Positions 12,540 to 24,405 of a stretch of DNA of 64,000 nt are shown in pieces. The notes beneath the pieces are model-generated. The model did no database searches. It saw only the letters and a list, made by a program, of their open reading frames with translations, and was not told the origin of the DNA. This stretch comes from Nectonema munidae. Its lineage: Eukaryota; Nematomorpha; Nectonematoida; Nectonematidae. Positions within the stretch are counted from its first letter, which is position 1; each line of letters begins with the position of its first letter. The stretch lies in NCBI GenBank assembly GCA_030549495.1, contig JAUIRK010000461.1, positions 682,001-746,000 on the forward strand, read 5' to 3'. Both the position numbers and the translations under genes were made by a program.

Positions 12540-13860
12540 TATCATTCTAATAAATATCCTTAGCATAGTTGATGAAACAAAAGTTTTCAGATACCCCATC
12601 TTCGATCACTCCTTAGATACTTTCATGCTATTTGTGTATCTCGTCAAACAAGATTCAAAAAAAATCTCAACTTCTAAAAAGAGAATTGTCATACATAAAC
12701 CTACATCTTTCACTGAAATACATATTTTTCAAAATATCGCTCCATATCCAATTATCGCAATATCCAAAAATCTTTGAGCGAATTTACCTTTCTCAAATTA
12801 TTATTCAGCATATTGAAAATAATTAAATCCTGTACTTTAACAAATACACAGAGCCGTATCAAGGGATGGGGGTACCCCAGGACAAATGTCCTGAATGGAG
12901 CCCCCACCCCTTGTTCTTTCTTTTCTCACTCATCCCCACTCCATTCTGGCTTAAAAAGTGATTTAGAAAAAAAATGCTCACATTTTTATTAAGCCACATA
13001 ATTCAGATATATATGACTGAGTCGAAGATAGTCTCTATTAGATGTTCATTTTTCGTATTTTAGCAACAGCAAAATTATCGATGACTTCGTCAAAAGCAAC
13101 ACAATCGAGAACTCCTTTCTCAATGCTCATAAGAGCCAGACTTTGGAGGCGGACTTTTCCCATAGTACATAGAGTACTTTTAGAAATTTATTAGAGGTGG
13201 GGGAAGGGCGAAGGTTAAATTTCCCCCCCCACCCCGGATATGCGTCCTTGCTGCTAGGGTAACATAGAACCTGGAAGTTTATCCCAGCTACATTATTCTT
13301 CTTGACGTTTACTCAGTTGTCTTGGTGGAAAGTTTGGAAGGGGAATTTTTTTACATCTCCAAGCCATAAGGTTGTTGACTGGGCAATGAAATGGCGCCCC
13401 CCCCCCCCTAGGTGTGGCGCCCCGGGACAATTGCCCCCCACTGGCCTCCCCCTTGATACGGCCCTGCAAATACAGCCTTCAAAAGAATGAAGTGATTGCA
13501 TTGAAGCAATCATGCTACTACTTATCTCTAAGCTTAATTCAAAACACTACGTCTTTATTGCCTCATATGATCTCTCAAGAGCTTTTGATAATATAAAGTT
13601 TCTCTTAGAAAAAAGTAATCTCCTCAACTTTGATTTCAAGAGTCTTTGCCTACTAAATTCCAACATCATTAACCGTACTTGTCAAAATTATTACCTTAAT
13701 AAAACCTTCTCATCATCAATCTCAACAAAAAACGGAAACAAGGCTCTAAATGTTTAATCTACACCTTAATGATCTTCCTTTCTTCTTAAATACAACCCAC
13801 TCAACTCTGCTTTCATATGCAGATGATATTTTCTCGGTCTCTTTCCATGAATACTAGATA
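12540..13860 (+). mobile_element. Second LINE reverse transcriptase remnant, split by a hAT element
   Basis: Left of the insertion (12630-12848) the frame reads IHKPTSFTEIH then AISKNL.ERIYLSQII, resembling the start of the RT fingers. Right of it (13475-13860) it continues with YDLSRAFDNI and then, after a frameshift near 13756, LNDLPFF and SYADDIFSV, so the YADD catalytic motif is intact at about 13818-13829. The segment that should hold PQGS appears deleted. Removing 12849-13466 plus one 8-bp duplication makes the two halves contiguous. The sequence differs clearly from the LINE just upstream. Confidence 0.75.
12849..13466. mobile_element. Non-autonomous hAT-type element with perfect 8-bp duplication
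   Basis: The element starts CAGAGCCGTATCAAGGG and ends CCCTTGATACGGCCCTG, near-perfect inverted ends. CAAATACA occurs at 12841-12848 and again at 13467-13474, a perfect 8-bp target duplication diagnostic of hAT insertion. The 618-bp interior is G/C-run rich near both ends and encodes nothing recognisable. Confidence 0.9.
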
Positions 13861-13888
13861 AACTTTCTTCAAACCATTATAGTACAGA

Positions 13889-13912
13889 CCCCCCCCCCCC
13901 CCTTTTTTTTTT
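13889..13912. repeat. C14-T10 homopolymer tract
   Basis: Fourteen C followed by ten T, directly readable just after the LINE remnant. Confidence 0.9.
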
Positions 13913-14018
13913 GTGGGATATAGTTTAACAGCGAACATTTCAAAAAATAAGCTCATATGAAATGAAATTATAAAAACAATGTAGCAATTAAACAATGTAG
14001 TAACTTTGAATATTTATG

Positions 14019-14120
14019 TTAACCCATTTAAGACCAAGCAAATCAGATTAAAAATCAAATCCATTTAAAGTAGGAATTCGTCTGCGTTCCCTTTGGGAAC
14101 ATTGGTCGTAAATGGGTTAA
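14019..14120. mobile_element. piggyBac-type MITE, copy 1
   Basis: This 102-bp element is bounded by TTAA at both ends. The left end is TTAACCCATTTAAGACCAA, and the right end read in reverse is TTAACCCATTTACGACCAA. The ends resemble those of the piggyBac element at 30346-33669 (TTAACCCATTAATGACC). A second copy lies at 27665-27803. Confidence 0.88.
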
Positions 14121-14189
14121 ATATAGTGTGGTATTTTCATCAAAAAAAGTACTAATTTGCAGCTAAAATCGAGCTATAGATAGTTTAGC

Positions 14190-14268
14190 AGAAGCGAGGC
14201 TTAAACCTGGAAATTCATATCGATAGCAGCGCTTCTAACCGTTTAACCTCGCAGCCACTAAACCACTT
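14190..14268 (-). repeat. tRNA-derived SINE head (candidate)
   Basis: On the minus strand a box A-like TGGTTTAGTGGCTGCG is followed about 50 bases later by a box B-like GGTTTAAGCCTC, the internal RNA polymerase III promoter layout of tRNA-derived SINEs. It does not fold as a complete tRNA. Confidence 0.5.
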
Positions 14269-14279
14269 ACGTTTTGATA

Positions 14280-15330
14280 AAAACTTTAGAAAAAATATTA
14301 GAAAAAAATTCGAAAAAGTGGAACAGCCCCTAAATTTTTGACCAAGATCCATCCCTGATTCTGAGTAACTATTATGCCATAAAAACCTATTTTCCTCCTA
14401 AACTAGCAAGAATCAGCAAATTTGAAAAATTAGTAAAAACAGCTTGAAATACTTATTAAACCTAAATAAGTCAAAATGACTCAAAATACATGAGTTTACC
14501 TATACTGGTATTATTCCAAGCATAAAGTTCTTACAGCCACCAAGAAATGATATTTGTAAAAATGATAGAGTGAATTACTAATCACAAACAAAACTTTTAA
14601 AAAACTATATTATTTTTCAAACAAGTGTAATTTATTAAAAAGAATACAAATGTATAATACTTTGAAAAATAATCCTGAATCGATGACTGGTGTAATCTTT
14701 TACTATCAATAACATAATCTTGAAGGGATTTTTCTACTTTTTTTTAGATCCTCCATATTTTTCAAATAGTTTTTTAAGTTGATCCATCATTTGTAAGGCT
14801 TCTAAGCGAAATATTTTTATTTCTTCCTGTTCTTCCTTAGCGGTTTAATGAATCAGAATTTGCATTAATTAACTTCTTTGACTGTTTTAACACAATCAAT
14901 AAAGTTATCAGTTAATCAAAAATTTTCTCCTGAATAAATATCTCGTTTTTTATTTTCTTGTTCATTCAAATTCGACGATTCATTTCTTCATTAAAGCTAA
15001 AAGATTTATTAAAACACTTTCCTATTATGTCAATTAAAACGATGTTTCAGGAATCTTTTAACAAGTGAAGAGTGTCAAGTATTGTCATAGATTTGCAGCA
15101 TTCTCCATTGTTTCACTTTGGCCACTATCCAAACGAGATATAATTTCTTATAGTGAGCTTAATGACTGGTATAATGTCGGAATCCATTGGTTGTATTATA
15201 GAAGTTTAATGTTTTTTGGATGCGTGAGGATCAGAGTAATTTTTATTTTTTTTTAATTTTTGTATTCTATTGTCAAAATATAAGTCAATCAAGAAAAATT
15301 TCTTTAGTTCTCCATGATGCTTTATTGCAT
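14280..15330. other. Unrecognised AT-rich stretch with faint coding traces
   Basis: A minus-strand patch at about 14850-14750 reads like a helical, charged protein end (for example QMMDQLKKLFEKYGG). No family is recognised. The region precedes a Tc1/IS630 tail but I cannot show that it belongs to it. Confidence 0.3.
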
Positions 15331-15339
15331 TTATATTGA

Positions 15340-15825
15340 ACAGGCAGGTGATCCTTCTTCTTTTTAAAACATCTGGGATTTTGGAACTTTCCAATCACTA
15401 TTAAATTCAACTTTTCAGACCAGATATGTTTGCTCCCACCAACAAAGACAATCTACTTAATATTTTTTTACTTCCACTAACAACTTCATTTTTACTAGCA
15501 AGTATACTTGTAAGCATGAAAAAAATTCACCTCATCAGAGTTATAAAAATTTTCATTGCATAAATAATTGAATGCCAGCAAGTTTAATAGAAAAATATGG
15601 AAAAAAATTTTTAATTCAAAATTTTAATCAAGCTGAAAAGTATATTCCAACTTATTCTTCCCGATTATTTATTGAATTAATTTTTCCCAAATAGAACAAT
15701 AAAAATATATTTTCTAAATATTTACGTAGTAAAAATATCCATGCTTTGTTCTTGCCTCCATATTCACCTGATATGAATCCTACTAAAGCTGTTTTATTGT
15801 ATAAAACCAAAATTAAATAAACTGA
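15340..15825 (+). mobile_element. Tc1/mariner (IS630-type) transposase C-terminal remnant
   Basis: At about 15735-15800 the plus strand reads NIHALFLPPYSPDMNPTKA. PPYSPDxNP is the hallmark just before the third catalytic acid of IS630/Tc1/mariner transposases. Upstream codons are degenerate and no terminal repeats were found, so this is a tail fragment. Confidence 0.65.
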
Positions 15826-16705
15826 TACAAGGACCAAAGATTGTGAGCATATTGAAAAGTAATATATTAAAAAATAAATTTTATTGTGTATTAAATTTTT
15901 TGAGTGTCTGTAACAGTCTTATTTCTGGTCGTAGTACTCTTCAAGGTTTTATAGTTGTTTGTGGAAAATATTAATTCTGTAAGTAATCGGGAAGAATATG
16001 TTGGAATAGATTTTTGAATGTAGTATTTTTCTAATAGACTTATTGGCAATCAAAATTTTTATTTATGCAGCCCAAATTTTAATTTATGTAACCCAATTTT
16101 TTATCAATCGAAATTATTAATTATGCATTTGACTATAAATCTTTTTTGAATTCCTTCCAACAATGCAATAAAAAAATTGTTTGAAACGTTTGATTATATT
16201 CCATAAGGGATTTTGCTTTTTTAATTAAAAAAGATCAAGAAACGTCTCCTTTTTTCTCTCATTGAAATAAGACATACATAGAGATAATTTTCTAATCCAG
16301 GTAAAGCCTATGTTCTCTTCCTTTTCTTAGCATAAAAAATTTTATTTTCCAACCTTAATATTGTTAATTCTTTTTTTTATTTATCTACTAATCAATAAAT
16401 TTCATCCCTATTTATAATGATTTAGTGTTTATAATGATCATGTGTACTAAAATAGTTTGAAATTAATGGGACTATAGGAATGCATGCTTAAAAGCGATGC
16501 GTTTATAGTGAATGTATGCTGTATATATAAGTGATTAGAGAAATAACATAAAATAAAGAAAATAAAATTTCAATAGGAAGAAAAAGGTTTATTACAAATG
16601 GAAATTAATTTAAAATAAATATTCACCATTTTAAAAACTTGAGGTAAAAAAGGTAAAAAAAATCTAGAATATGGTCAATAAAAGTTTTGTGATTATATTT
16701 TTAAT
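15826..16705. other. AT-rich intergenic DNA
   Basis: Nothing recognisable is seen on either strand. Confidence 0.4.
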
Positions 16706-16711
16706 AGTCAA

Positions 16712-16775
16712 GCGTAATGGGGATCGAACCCCTGACCTTCAAATGTCAAGCACAGAGGTACACCCTAAAGCTTCT
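16712..16775 (-). repeat. tRNA-like / SINE fragment
   Basis: On the minus strand a perfect T-arm-like hairpin AGGGGTTCGATCCCC is followed by ATTACGC, and upstream is a partial anticodon-arm-like TGAC..GTCA. The 5' acceptor and D arm do not pair, so this is a tRNA pseudogene or SINE relic, not a functional tRNA. Confidence 0.45.
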
Positions 16776-16779
16776 TCTT

Positions 16780-17850
16780 TAGGATAAAAAATCTAAGATT
16801 TTTTATTTAAAGCTATATTTTCTTCTAATATCTACCTATTAGGATAAAACTTCAAAATTAATATCATTGTCACAAAAATCAACATCTCGAAGCACACCAA
16901 ATTCAAGGAATTAGAATATAACATTAGAAGCGGGGAAAATTTAATGAAAACATGTGGAGAAACACTTCACCCCCAAAACAATGTTTTTCAAAACAACAAC
17001 AAAGCTCAGGGAAGAGTGATGCTGATCAGAAATAAGTTTATACTTTTAATAGTTTTTTTAAATATAAAAGTTTCGTATTCATTGTTTTGATGTTTATTAT
17101 TTTCCTTCAAACCGAATTCTCTCTTTTTTGTTTTTCAAATGTTGGCATATAATTGAATTGGTGAATTTAGTTTAATCAAGTCAATTTTTAAAAAGTTGTC
17201 CTAAGATGAAAAAACTATTAGAAATTTGTTTTTATTTAAAATTTGATGAATATATGATTTGTACAGGTATTTGTTTAAAAACTTCATTCTCACTAATATT
17301 GAAATTTATAAATAATTCTCAGATCTACCATAAAAATAAAAAAACTTAAAATAAAGTCATACAAAAGAAAACTAATTGTAGAAGTTATGTATCTTTTAAT
17401 CTTATAATTATTTTAAGCGTGCTCGTATCCATCGAAAAATTAAATTATTCATTACAAAAATAACATTCTTTTCTTAATTTACACTTAATTTGGCACATCT
17501 CACTCTCGTGTACATATGACAGAAGAAAAAAATAATAGAAGTATTGTAAATAGAATATATAGAAAGATTTTGATAGCCTGTCCATAATATTTTTCAGCTT
17601 TAGACCCTTCAAAGATTTGTTTCTGCCTATAGCCCTGATAATAGTAATCGTTGCCAAATATCCTTTATTCAAAGAACAGTTAAATATTTTTATCGCATTC
17701 TCCTTGTCATATAATGGTTAACTTTATTTTTTGCTATTTTATTATTTTAAAATAGTTTACTCAAATAGGTGATATAGTTGATTAATTTTTATATATTTAT
17801 TCCTTTTAAATCAGCTAATAGTGAAAAAATATCGACTTCCAAAAAGTCAC
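16780..17850. other. AT-rich intergenic DNA
   Basis: No gene or repeat is recognised. Confidence 0.4.
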
Positions 17851-17940
17851 CATTGGATTTGGTTCCGACCAACTGATCTTAAGGCGATCTTGACGTAAGT
17901 CCAACCTTTATATATATATTACCGCATCTTTAACTTTTTA

Positions 17941-18194
17941 ATAATTTTATCATCATATTTTCTTTAGGAAACGTATGCATAACAAATAAAACCGCATGAT
18001 CTTTGAGCTATGTTCTTTAATATGTTCAAACCTTTTTATAATTTTATCTTCAGATTTCCTTTGAGAAACGTAGCCTAGGTCTAGGATTACCATCTTTTAG
18101 CATACTGAATAAACTCCCATTATCCTGGAGTTATTTTATTTTATTTTGTAAAATTTTATAATTTTATCATCAGATTTTCTTTGAGAAAAGTATG
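17941..18194. repeat. Three spaced copies of a 37-bp motif
   Basis: The motif ATAATTTTATCATCAGATTT.. TTTGAGAAACG occurs at 17941-17977, 18038-18074 and 18158-18194 with few differences, spaced 97 and 120 bp apart. The spacers are unrelated. It lies within the probable 3' flank of the Tigger relic. Confidence 0.75.
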
Positions 18195-18899
18195 CCAATT
18201 TTTCCAATAAACTAATTTTTTTGTTTAGAGTTTCTGACTGACAATAGGCTAGGCCTAAGCAACACATGGTTTTAGTTTTAAAAATACATTTTAAGGTTAA
18301 ATTTAATCGTTGTATAATTTACATTTAATTTATTTGTAAAACATATTAAAATACAAAATGAAGAATAATTTATTTTCAAAAGGCTGATTCTTCGTTTACA
18401 ATACAGAACATATTTTTATCGACACTAGACTAGACATAAAAAAAGTTTTACTGTTACTTTGTAAATTTGCTACATTTGATTTATTTGACTTTGAAAAAAG
18501 TACAAAATTTGAAAAAATTTACTTTATAAACCAAAATTAACTGTAAAGTAAACTTATTCTTTTCTTGTGCTCGATTGTGGATAGTCTGGGTCCGCAGTGG
18601 ATTAAGGGGGATGAGTTTCTTTTCTCATAAAAATGCTAAGTTTTGTCTGAATGTTTCATTTTTATATCCTCATATACGAAACAAAAGCATCTAGTACCAT
18701 TCGTTCAATCCTTGCAAACCATTCAATATTCGGTCAATATCTGCTGCATTCCTCCTTTCTTCTTCTGCCACTCTTTCTTCTTCTGCCACTCTTTCTTCTT
18801 CCAGAGCAATTGGATATTAATCTGTTAATTTTGTCCTAATTTTGGTCCAATAACTACTCAATTCCTTCTCTTTCACATTCCAAAGAAAATTTTTAGCGA

Positions 18900-20045
18900 G
18901 AACAATATTTTTTCTCGAATCTTTTCAAGGTTTTTACTATCAAATTCATTAAAAGGATTAACGGAACGTTTTTACACCATTTTTCCAGATTCCGTTCATA
19001 CATTTTTTGTCCCTCATTCGCATGCTGTAACGATGTTTTTGACGGCATGAAGAAGATCATATTTTTTTCCAAAAATTACCTAAAGATACATTTGAGTCGG
19101 TTCTTTAGCAGCTATAGGTTGGGCAAATGTGGTTTTGATATAATTAACCTTGAATGCCGCAAGGCAACCTATTACCTAGGTCCATAGGCAGGATGAGCGG
19201 AGTTGTATTTGGGGGTAAATATACCATTTTCATGTCTGAATAGAAATCTTCTAGATAAGGTGGATGTCCAGATGCGTTATCCAAAAATAATAAGATCTTA
19301 AATGGAATTTCGTTTTCCAAATCTCGAATTTGGGCAACGAAACAATTAGTAAATCAGTCTTTGAAAAGTGTTTGAGTCATTCATCCTTTTGTGTTGGAAT
19401 GAAAATATATTGGTAAGGAGTGTTTATTTACACTCTTAAGAGCTCTTCGGTTTTCTGTACGATAAATTAAGGTTGGCTTCAGTTTAAATAACTTAATGTT
19501 TCCGCCAAACATCAAAGTCATACTATCTTTATAAGCTCTAAATCCAGGCATGGTATTTGTTTTTTTATGCAAATAAGTGCATGCTGAAATGTGTTTCCAA
19601 AATTAGCCACTTTAATCTACATTTAAAATCTCCCCAGGTAGATATTTTCCTTCTTTAATAATTTTATCAAAATTCTAAACAAATTTTTGTGCTCCTTCCA
19701 CATCTGAACTCGCTGTTTCGACAACTGGACTGTATAAAGTTTAGTAGCATTTGTTTTTGCATTTGACTTTCCATTCAAATATTTAGCAACTTCAGATCTA
19801 GTCTGTAGCTTCGTTATTACAGTCGATCCCATAGGTGCCCAAATTTCACTGTTTGACGAATCTTCTCCTTGTCCTTCAAAATCTTTGACATGGTAGAATG
19901 TTATATTTGAAGTTCACGGGATATCACATTTACTTTCCTCCCACCTTCATACTGCTTTATCACATTCATTTTTTGTGTCAAGATGAAGAGCCCTTCTTTC
20001 TTGGCAGGCTTGGTAATATTGAAAGATGAGTCTCTTTTTGACATT
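18900..20045 (-). pseudogene. Tigger/pogo transposase pseudogene
   Basis: The minus-strand start at about 20045 reads MSKRDSSFNITKPAKKEG and then MNVIKQYEGG, the CENP-B-type helix-turn-helix at the N-terminus of Tigger proteins. Further along come GFRAYKDSMTLMFGGNIKLF and ALKSVNKHSLPI, the DDE core that follows the first catalytic Asp. LLFLDNASGHPPYL (second Asp) and VYLPPNTTPLILPMD follow. The C-terminal part (about 19130-18900) still has KNLEKWCK-like helices. Many stops and frameshifts interrupt it, and the region that should contain the first catalytic DETG motif is lost. Confidence 0.85.
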
Positions 20046-20285
20046 CTGATTATGTTTGCAACACAAAAATATGGTCATTTGTAATGCACACACAGCGCGG
20101 TCGAATTATTCTATAAAATAAAATTATTTGTAGAAAATAATTACTTATTATTTTTGTAAAGGTAAAATTATTCTACTTTGGCATGTATAACATAACTACT
20201 CTATTAAATGTTAAATATTATCGTATTGTGGTCGTGATCGTAAAGTCGGTCGGTTCTAACTTAAATAGGTCGTATGCCGACGAAT

Positions 20286-22595
20286 TACTACATTATTTTA
20301 ACGCCTTTTTTGAAATGAAATAGTTGAATGAAATTTCGGAATACTTTTATATCCTATAGGATTTCGTTATTAAAACCAGGATAAAACTAAGACATCTTCA
20401 TAAATGGAACATATATCAGCTTTAGTTTGAAATTTATATCATAATTATTACATTAAGTTAAAACGCAAATTTTTTGTGATATCTCATCAAGAGAAGAATA
20501 ATCTTTCATAGCTGGAACAAAGTTAAGGATAGTCATGATCAGAATTCTAATCCAGACAAACTGGATAGATACTGTAAGCTTCCACGCTGAGACATCTCAA
20601 AAATATAGTTATTTTTGATGTGAGTTTATTCAACAAGTTCAAAATACTTCTCTAAGAAGTGAAAAATGATAAAATTTTATTACAGGATAAAAAATTACAC
20701 ATAAGCACAAACATTATATAACTATATGCTCTCTTTTTTGAAGCTTTTAAGATTTTGCCACAGTAGTGATAATGAAAAAATAATGGGAGTAATTATTAGT
20801 TATAAAAAACATATTCAAAAACAAGTTATTTTATTTTAATTTTGATAATTAACAAATGGCGTTTGCTCTTAGGGTTAAGTAATTAATCTTAGGTTAGGTA
20901 ATTTTTTTCTACATGGGTGCCCCATATCAGAAACTTTAAGATAAGTAGGAGATATCTAAGCACTTTCCAACATAGGTTGATATGCTTGCGTCAATTGCTA
21001 ATTTGGGGAACCAGAAACTTATAAGAATTTATTTTATCTAAAAATATTGTTTATATTTTTTCTTCGTTCCATTGAATTTCTTAATGTCAGCTGTCACGCT
21101 TTTTTTAATATGTTTGAATTTCCTTACTTTTTGCCTTTGTAAGAATTTTTTTGTGCTTAAATTTAATATTCTTACTTTATTTAAAAAAAAAAATTATTTG
21201 GGTAAGTTCATTACTGGTTGGTAAACGCACAAAAATTGGATCGTCTTTCCACATCTTTCGCGGATTGAATAACATTAAAATTAGTTCATCGAAATTATTT
21301 AATTAATTCAATGAAAATATATTTTTTTAATTTTATTGCATCTATGGATCTTCCTTGTCTCTTCGAGAAACGTAAAAACTTTATTACATTGAATTTGTTT
21401 TGAGACATTGTACCTCAAAATTTTGGCTTTCTATGACTTTAGCTAAATATCAATAATAGAAAAAATGTTCCATAAAGTTCTATATTTGGCCCAGGGAATC
21501 TTGTTTTTCTTGCTACATTTCTGCCTCATATTTGTAGCATTTTTTTTTGTAATTTTGATTAATTTTCAGTTTGTCGTTGTTTTTAAAAGCAAAAGTTTTT
21601 TTATTAGAATTTGTTGAAACTTACATATATTACGCAACATTATAAAGGGAGAGTTTCGGAAAAAGTTTTTTAATCATGTGCAATTTATAGACACTTTATA
21701 GATCCATGAGCATAAAAACAAGGATTTAATCACATTAGCTGAACACAAACGATAGAAATGTCCGAATATGAAGAAATTTGTCGAATATATAGAACATAAA
21801 ATTAAGGTTGGAGAGTCGGAGATTTTAAAGACATTGGAACTGGAGTCGGTATGCAATAAAATTTAGGAGTTGACGACTCTTTTTTTAAGTATTTGAAATA
21901 AAGAAAAACATGGTTTGTTTTTGTAAACATATGGAGTGTGCCTTCTTTAGACCAAGTGTGAATCCGAGAGTTGATGTTTAATTTATCAAATTTTTAAGTA
22001 TTGACATTCCGAGTTTGATTTTCCCTCCATATTAATTATTTTTTATAGTAGTTGGTAGTTGGGAAAAGAAATAAGGTTTTGGGAGAACGGACATGAAGAT
22101 GGTAGTGGGGGATCTAGAAATCTTTTGTGGGGGGGGGAGGGGGGGTATACTAATATTATCAAAATATTTTACACATTTTATTAGGGAAGAAATTTGAAAA
22201 CGTATGTAAAATAAATGATTAAAATTATATTACAAAGTCTTTTCTTCTTTCTTTTTGCTTTGAAAATCGATCAATGACTTCATCAATTTTGATTTCTATT
22301 ATAGGGTGGACTCCAACCTTAATTTTTATTGAATAGATTGCTACTATCCCCCCTCTCGATCCATCCCTGGAAGATGGTGACCAATGTTTATTATGATACA
22401 CAAAAATTATTGAAATGGTAGAGATGGTTGTGAATCTGCTACACATGCGTTATAAGGAGGGTGGAGGTTCAAATTTCTCGTTGCGTAAGTCCCCGAAGCA
22501 TAAAAACAAAATTTAAATTTCCACAGAAATGGGTTTTCTCTGCATAGAATATTTCCGTTTTATATTTTAGTTTCATTTTTGTGGTGCGCTTAAAA
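20286..22595. other. AT-rich intergenic DNA with one G-run
   Basis: No coding region is recognised. A G-rich tract lies at about 22129-22145. Nothing else stands out. Confidence 0.4.
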
Positions 22596-22878
22596 ACAAA
22601 AAAAGATGTTATAAATCAGGTGCACATCTATGATTCAGGGGCGCACATCCTCCAAATTATTCGGGGGCGAAATTTTTTTCTTGCAATTTTCAAAATTAGT
22701 GGTCTGGAAATACCACGGGAGACCAAATATTCAAACAATCCTTTAAAATACAGTGTATTCTGCGCATACCTAAAGTCCTAAATTTATAAGACTACTTTAT
22801 TTTTTTTTACAAAATTGGTGAATTTAAATACTATACTTCCAGCGAAAATATTTTAATTAAATTTCCATATCGAATATA

Positions 22879-23478
22879 GTGCGCAGAAAAAATGCCCCCA
22901 ATTAAAAAGTAGGAAAAAATACCCCCAATTAAAAAGTAGGAAAAATTGCCCCCAATTAAAAAGAAGGAAAAAATGCCCCCAATTTAAAATTAGGAAAAAA
23001 TGCCCCAACACAAAAAAATTCAAAAAATTATTAATTAAAATTTTTAAAAAAGATATGTCAAATAAAGATTTTTTGTAAAAAAAAAAGTTAACTTTTCATC
23101 TAAAACATTTAAAATTTAATTAAAATAAACTAAAAAAACTCAGCATACGACAATTTTTTAAATTCAAAATTTTTTTTTATAAAACCTCAAATATTTTTGG
23201 ACTTTGTGTGTATCAGAACACTTTCTAAATATAATTTGTATTTTAATTGATTTTAAGACACATTCCCACAAATCTGCACCTTTGCTATTGTTTTCAAGAA
23301 CTTTATAAAGAAAAAACCCTATAGATTAAGAAATTTAGCCTTTCAAAACGGTACCAAATAAAAATATTTATATAATTAAAAAAATGGTGAAAATCAAAAA
23401 TTGGGCATTTTTTCCTACTTTTTAACTGGGGGCATTTTTTCTGGAGGCATTTTTCTAGAGGCATTTTTACCTACAACC
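22879..23478. mobile_element. MULE-like MITE with tandem repeats in its terminal inverted repeat
   Basis: The 600-bp element is flanked by a perfect 10-bp direct repeat ATCGAATATA (22869-22878 and 23479-23488), the duplication size typical of Mutator-like elements. The left arm contains five copies of a 27-bp unit starting at 22893, 22920, 22947, 22974 and 23001 (core TGCCCCCAATTAAAAAGTAGG). The right arm carries the unit in inverse (CCTACTTTTTAACTGGGGGC) followed by shortened copies. The interior is AT-rich and non-coding. Confidence 0.82.
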
Positions 23479-24002
23479 ATCGAATATACACTAGTTTAAA
23501 AAAATCCAAAAATGTTAGGGGGTGGAATAAGCTTTTCATTTGAAAAATGAAGTAGTCTACCAGGCACATTACTGGAATTGATGAAAGGATATTTAATTCA
23601 TAGAAAAAACAAATAACTGAAGGTTGGATAGTTTTATATGAGTGAATGTAATCTAAAGGCAAAGAGTCTACTAGACACCCTGCGATGTTTATATGAAAAA
23701 ATGTCATTGATTCAGGGGCAAGGGTATAAAACGAAGTTATAATTGTGCAAACAAAAATAAAACAAAAAATTAAGATCGCATTATTTCATTTTACTCAGCA
23801 TCATTCAAAAATAGTTTAAAAGCTAAATTGATACAAGCTACAAAAATCTACAAAAAGTAAAATAACTGTTAACATTTTGCAATAATTTGCCTTTTATAAT
23901 AACTTTTAAGGAAAAAAAGTCTATCAGAAAAATTATATAGCTTCAACAAAAACTAAAAATTTTTAGAGCATAATTTAAGTTTTTTGAAAACTAATTTGAC
24001 GT

Positions 24003-24110
24003 ATCCCCTACAGCATACTCTATGGGTGGCATGGCAGGTTGGTTGAGATGATGGACATAGCACGGAAGCCTTTGGATTCGATTCCTCATCGATACGAATT
24101 TGTTCTGAGT
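24003..24110 (+). repeat. tRNA-like SINE core within the dispersed repeat
   Basis: A box A-like GGTTGGTTGAGATGATGG is followed by a box B-like GGATTCGATTCC. The second copy, in inverse at about 38650-38680, preserves CTGGATTCGATTTC. This is compatible with a tRNA-derived SINE, but the 3' body is shared with the larger dispersed repeat and its limits are unclear. Confidence 0.5.
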
Positions 24111-24405
24111 TTGACATAAGCCGTACATCAGTACCTGGTCAATGAAAATACATCCGCTGCACCTTACCTCTTACTCAAAATTGAAAAATTTGCTACATAA
24201 TTAACATAAGAGAGAAAGGAAACAAAATGAACTAATAAAGCAATTTTCACTATTAAATGGAACCGTCTGTTCTCAGAATAATTTAAAAATAATAGGAGGC
24301 ATAAAGAATTAGAGTTTATTTGATATTTTCAAGTTTTTATAAGCAGCAAAAGTCAATGTTTAAGTAGCTACTAACCCTTATAATTAAAAAAATTATTTAA
24401 ATAAC

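Larger units (their letters stand above)
17856..20285 (-). mobile_element. Tigger/pogo transposon relic, probable full extent
   Basis: The transposase remnant at 18900-20045 sits between two sequences that partly mirror each other: TTCCGACCAAC with GCGATCTTGACG on the left (about 17860-17895) and, reading the right end in reverse (about 20285-20225), ACCGACCGACTTTACGATCACGACC in part. The inverted match is loose, so the outer limits are tentative. Confidence 0.45.
22600..24385 (-). repeat. Dispersed repeat, inverted relative to copies at 38-43 kb
   Basis: Four blocks match the 38-43 kb region in inverted orientation: 22600-22720 with 41880-41990, 23490-23735 with 42768-42960, 23741-24003 with 41999-42250, and 24003-24385 with 38357-38690. 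At 22637 the repeat carries a hAT-like terminus (CAGGGGCGCACATCC) also seen, inverted, at about 41970 and 42795. The copy here is interrupted by the MULE-like MITE at 22879-23478. Confidence 0.8.

Noticed and set aside
16712-16775. Possible functional tRNA gene on the minus strand
   Set aside because: Only the T arm pairs well; the acceptor stem and D arm do not form, so it was kept only as a tRNA-like relic.
18643-18839. Overlapping plus-strand frames with Phe/Leu/Cys-rich repeats
   Set aside because: They come from a short CTTCTTCTGCCACTCTTT duplication in pyrimidine-rich DNA; no family resemblance.
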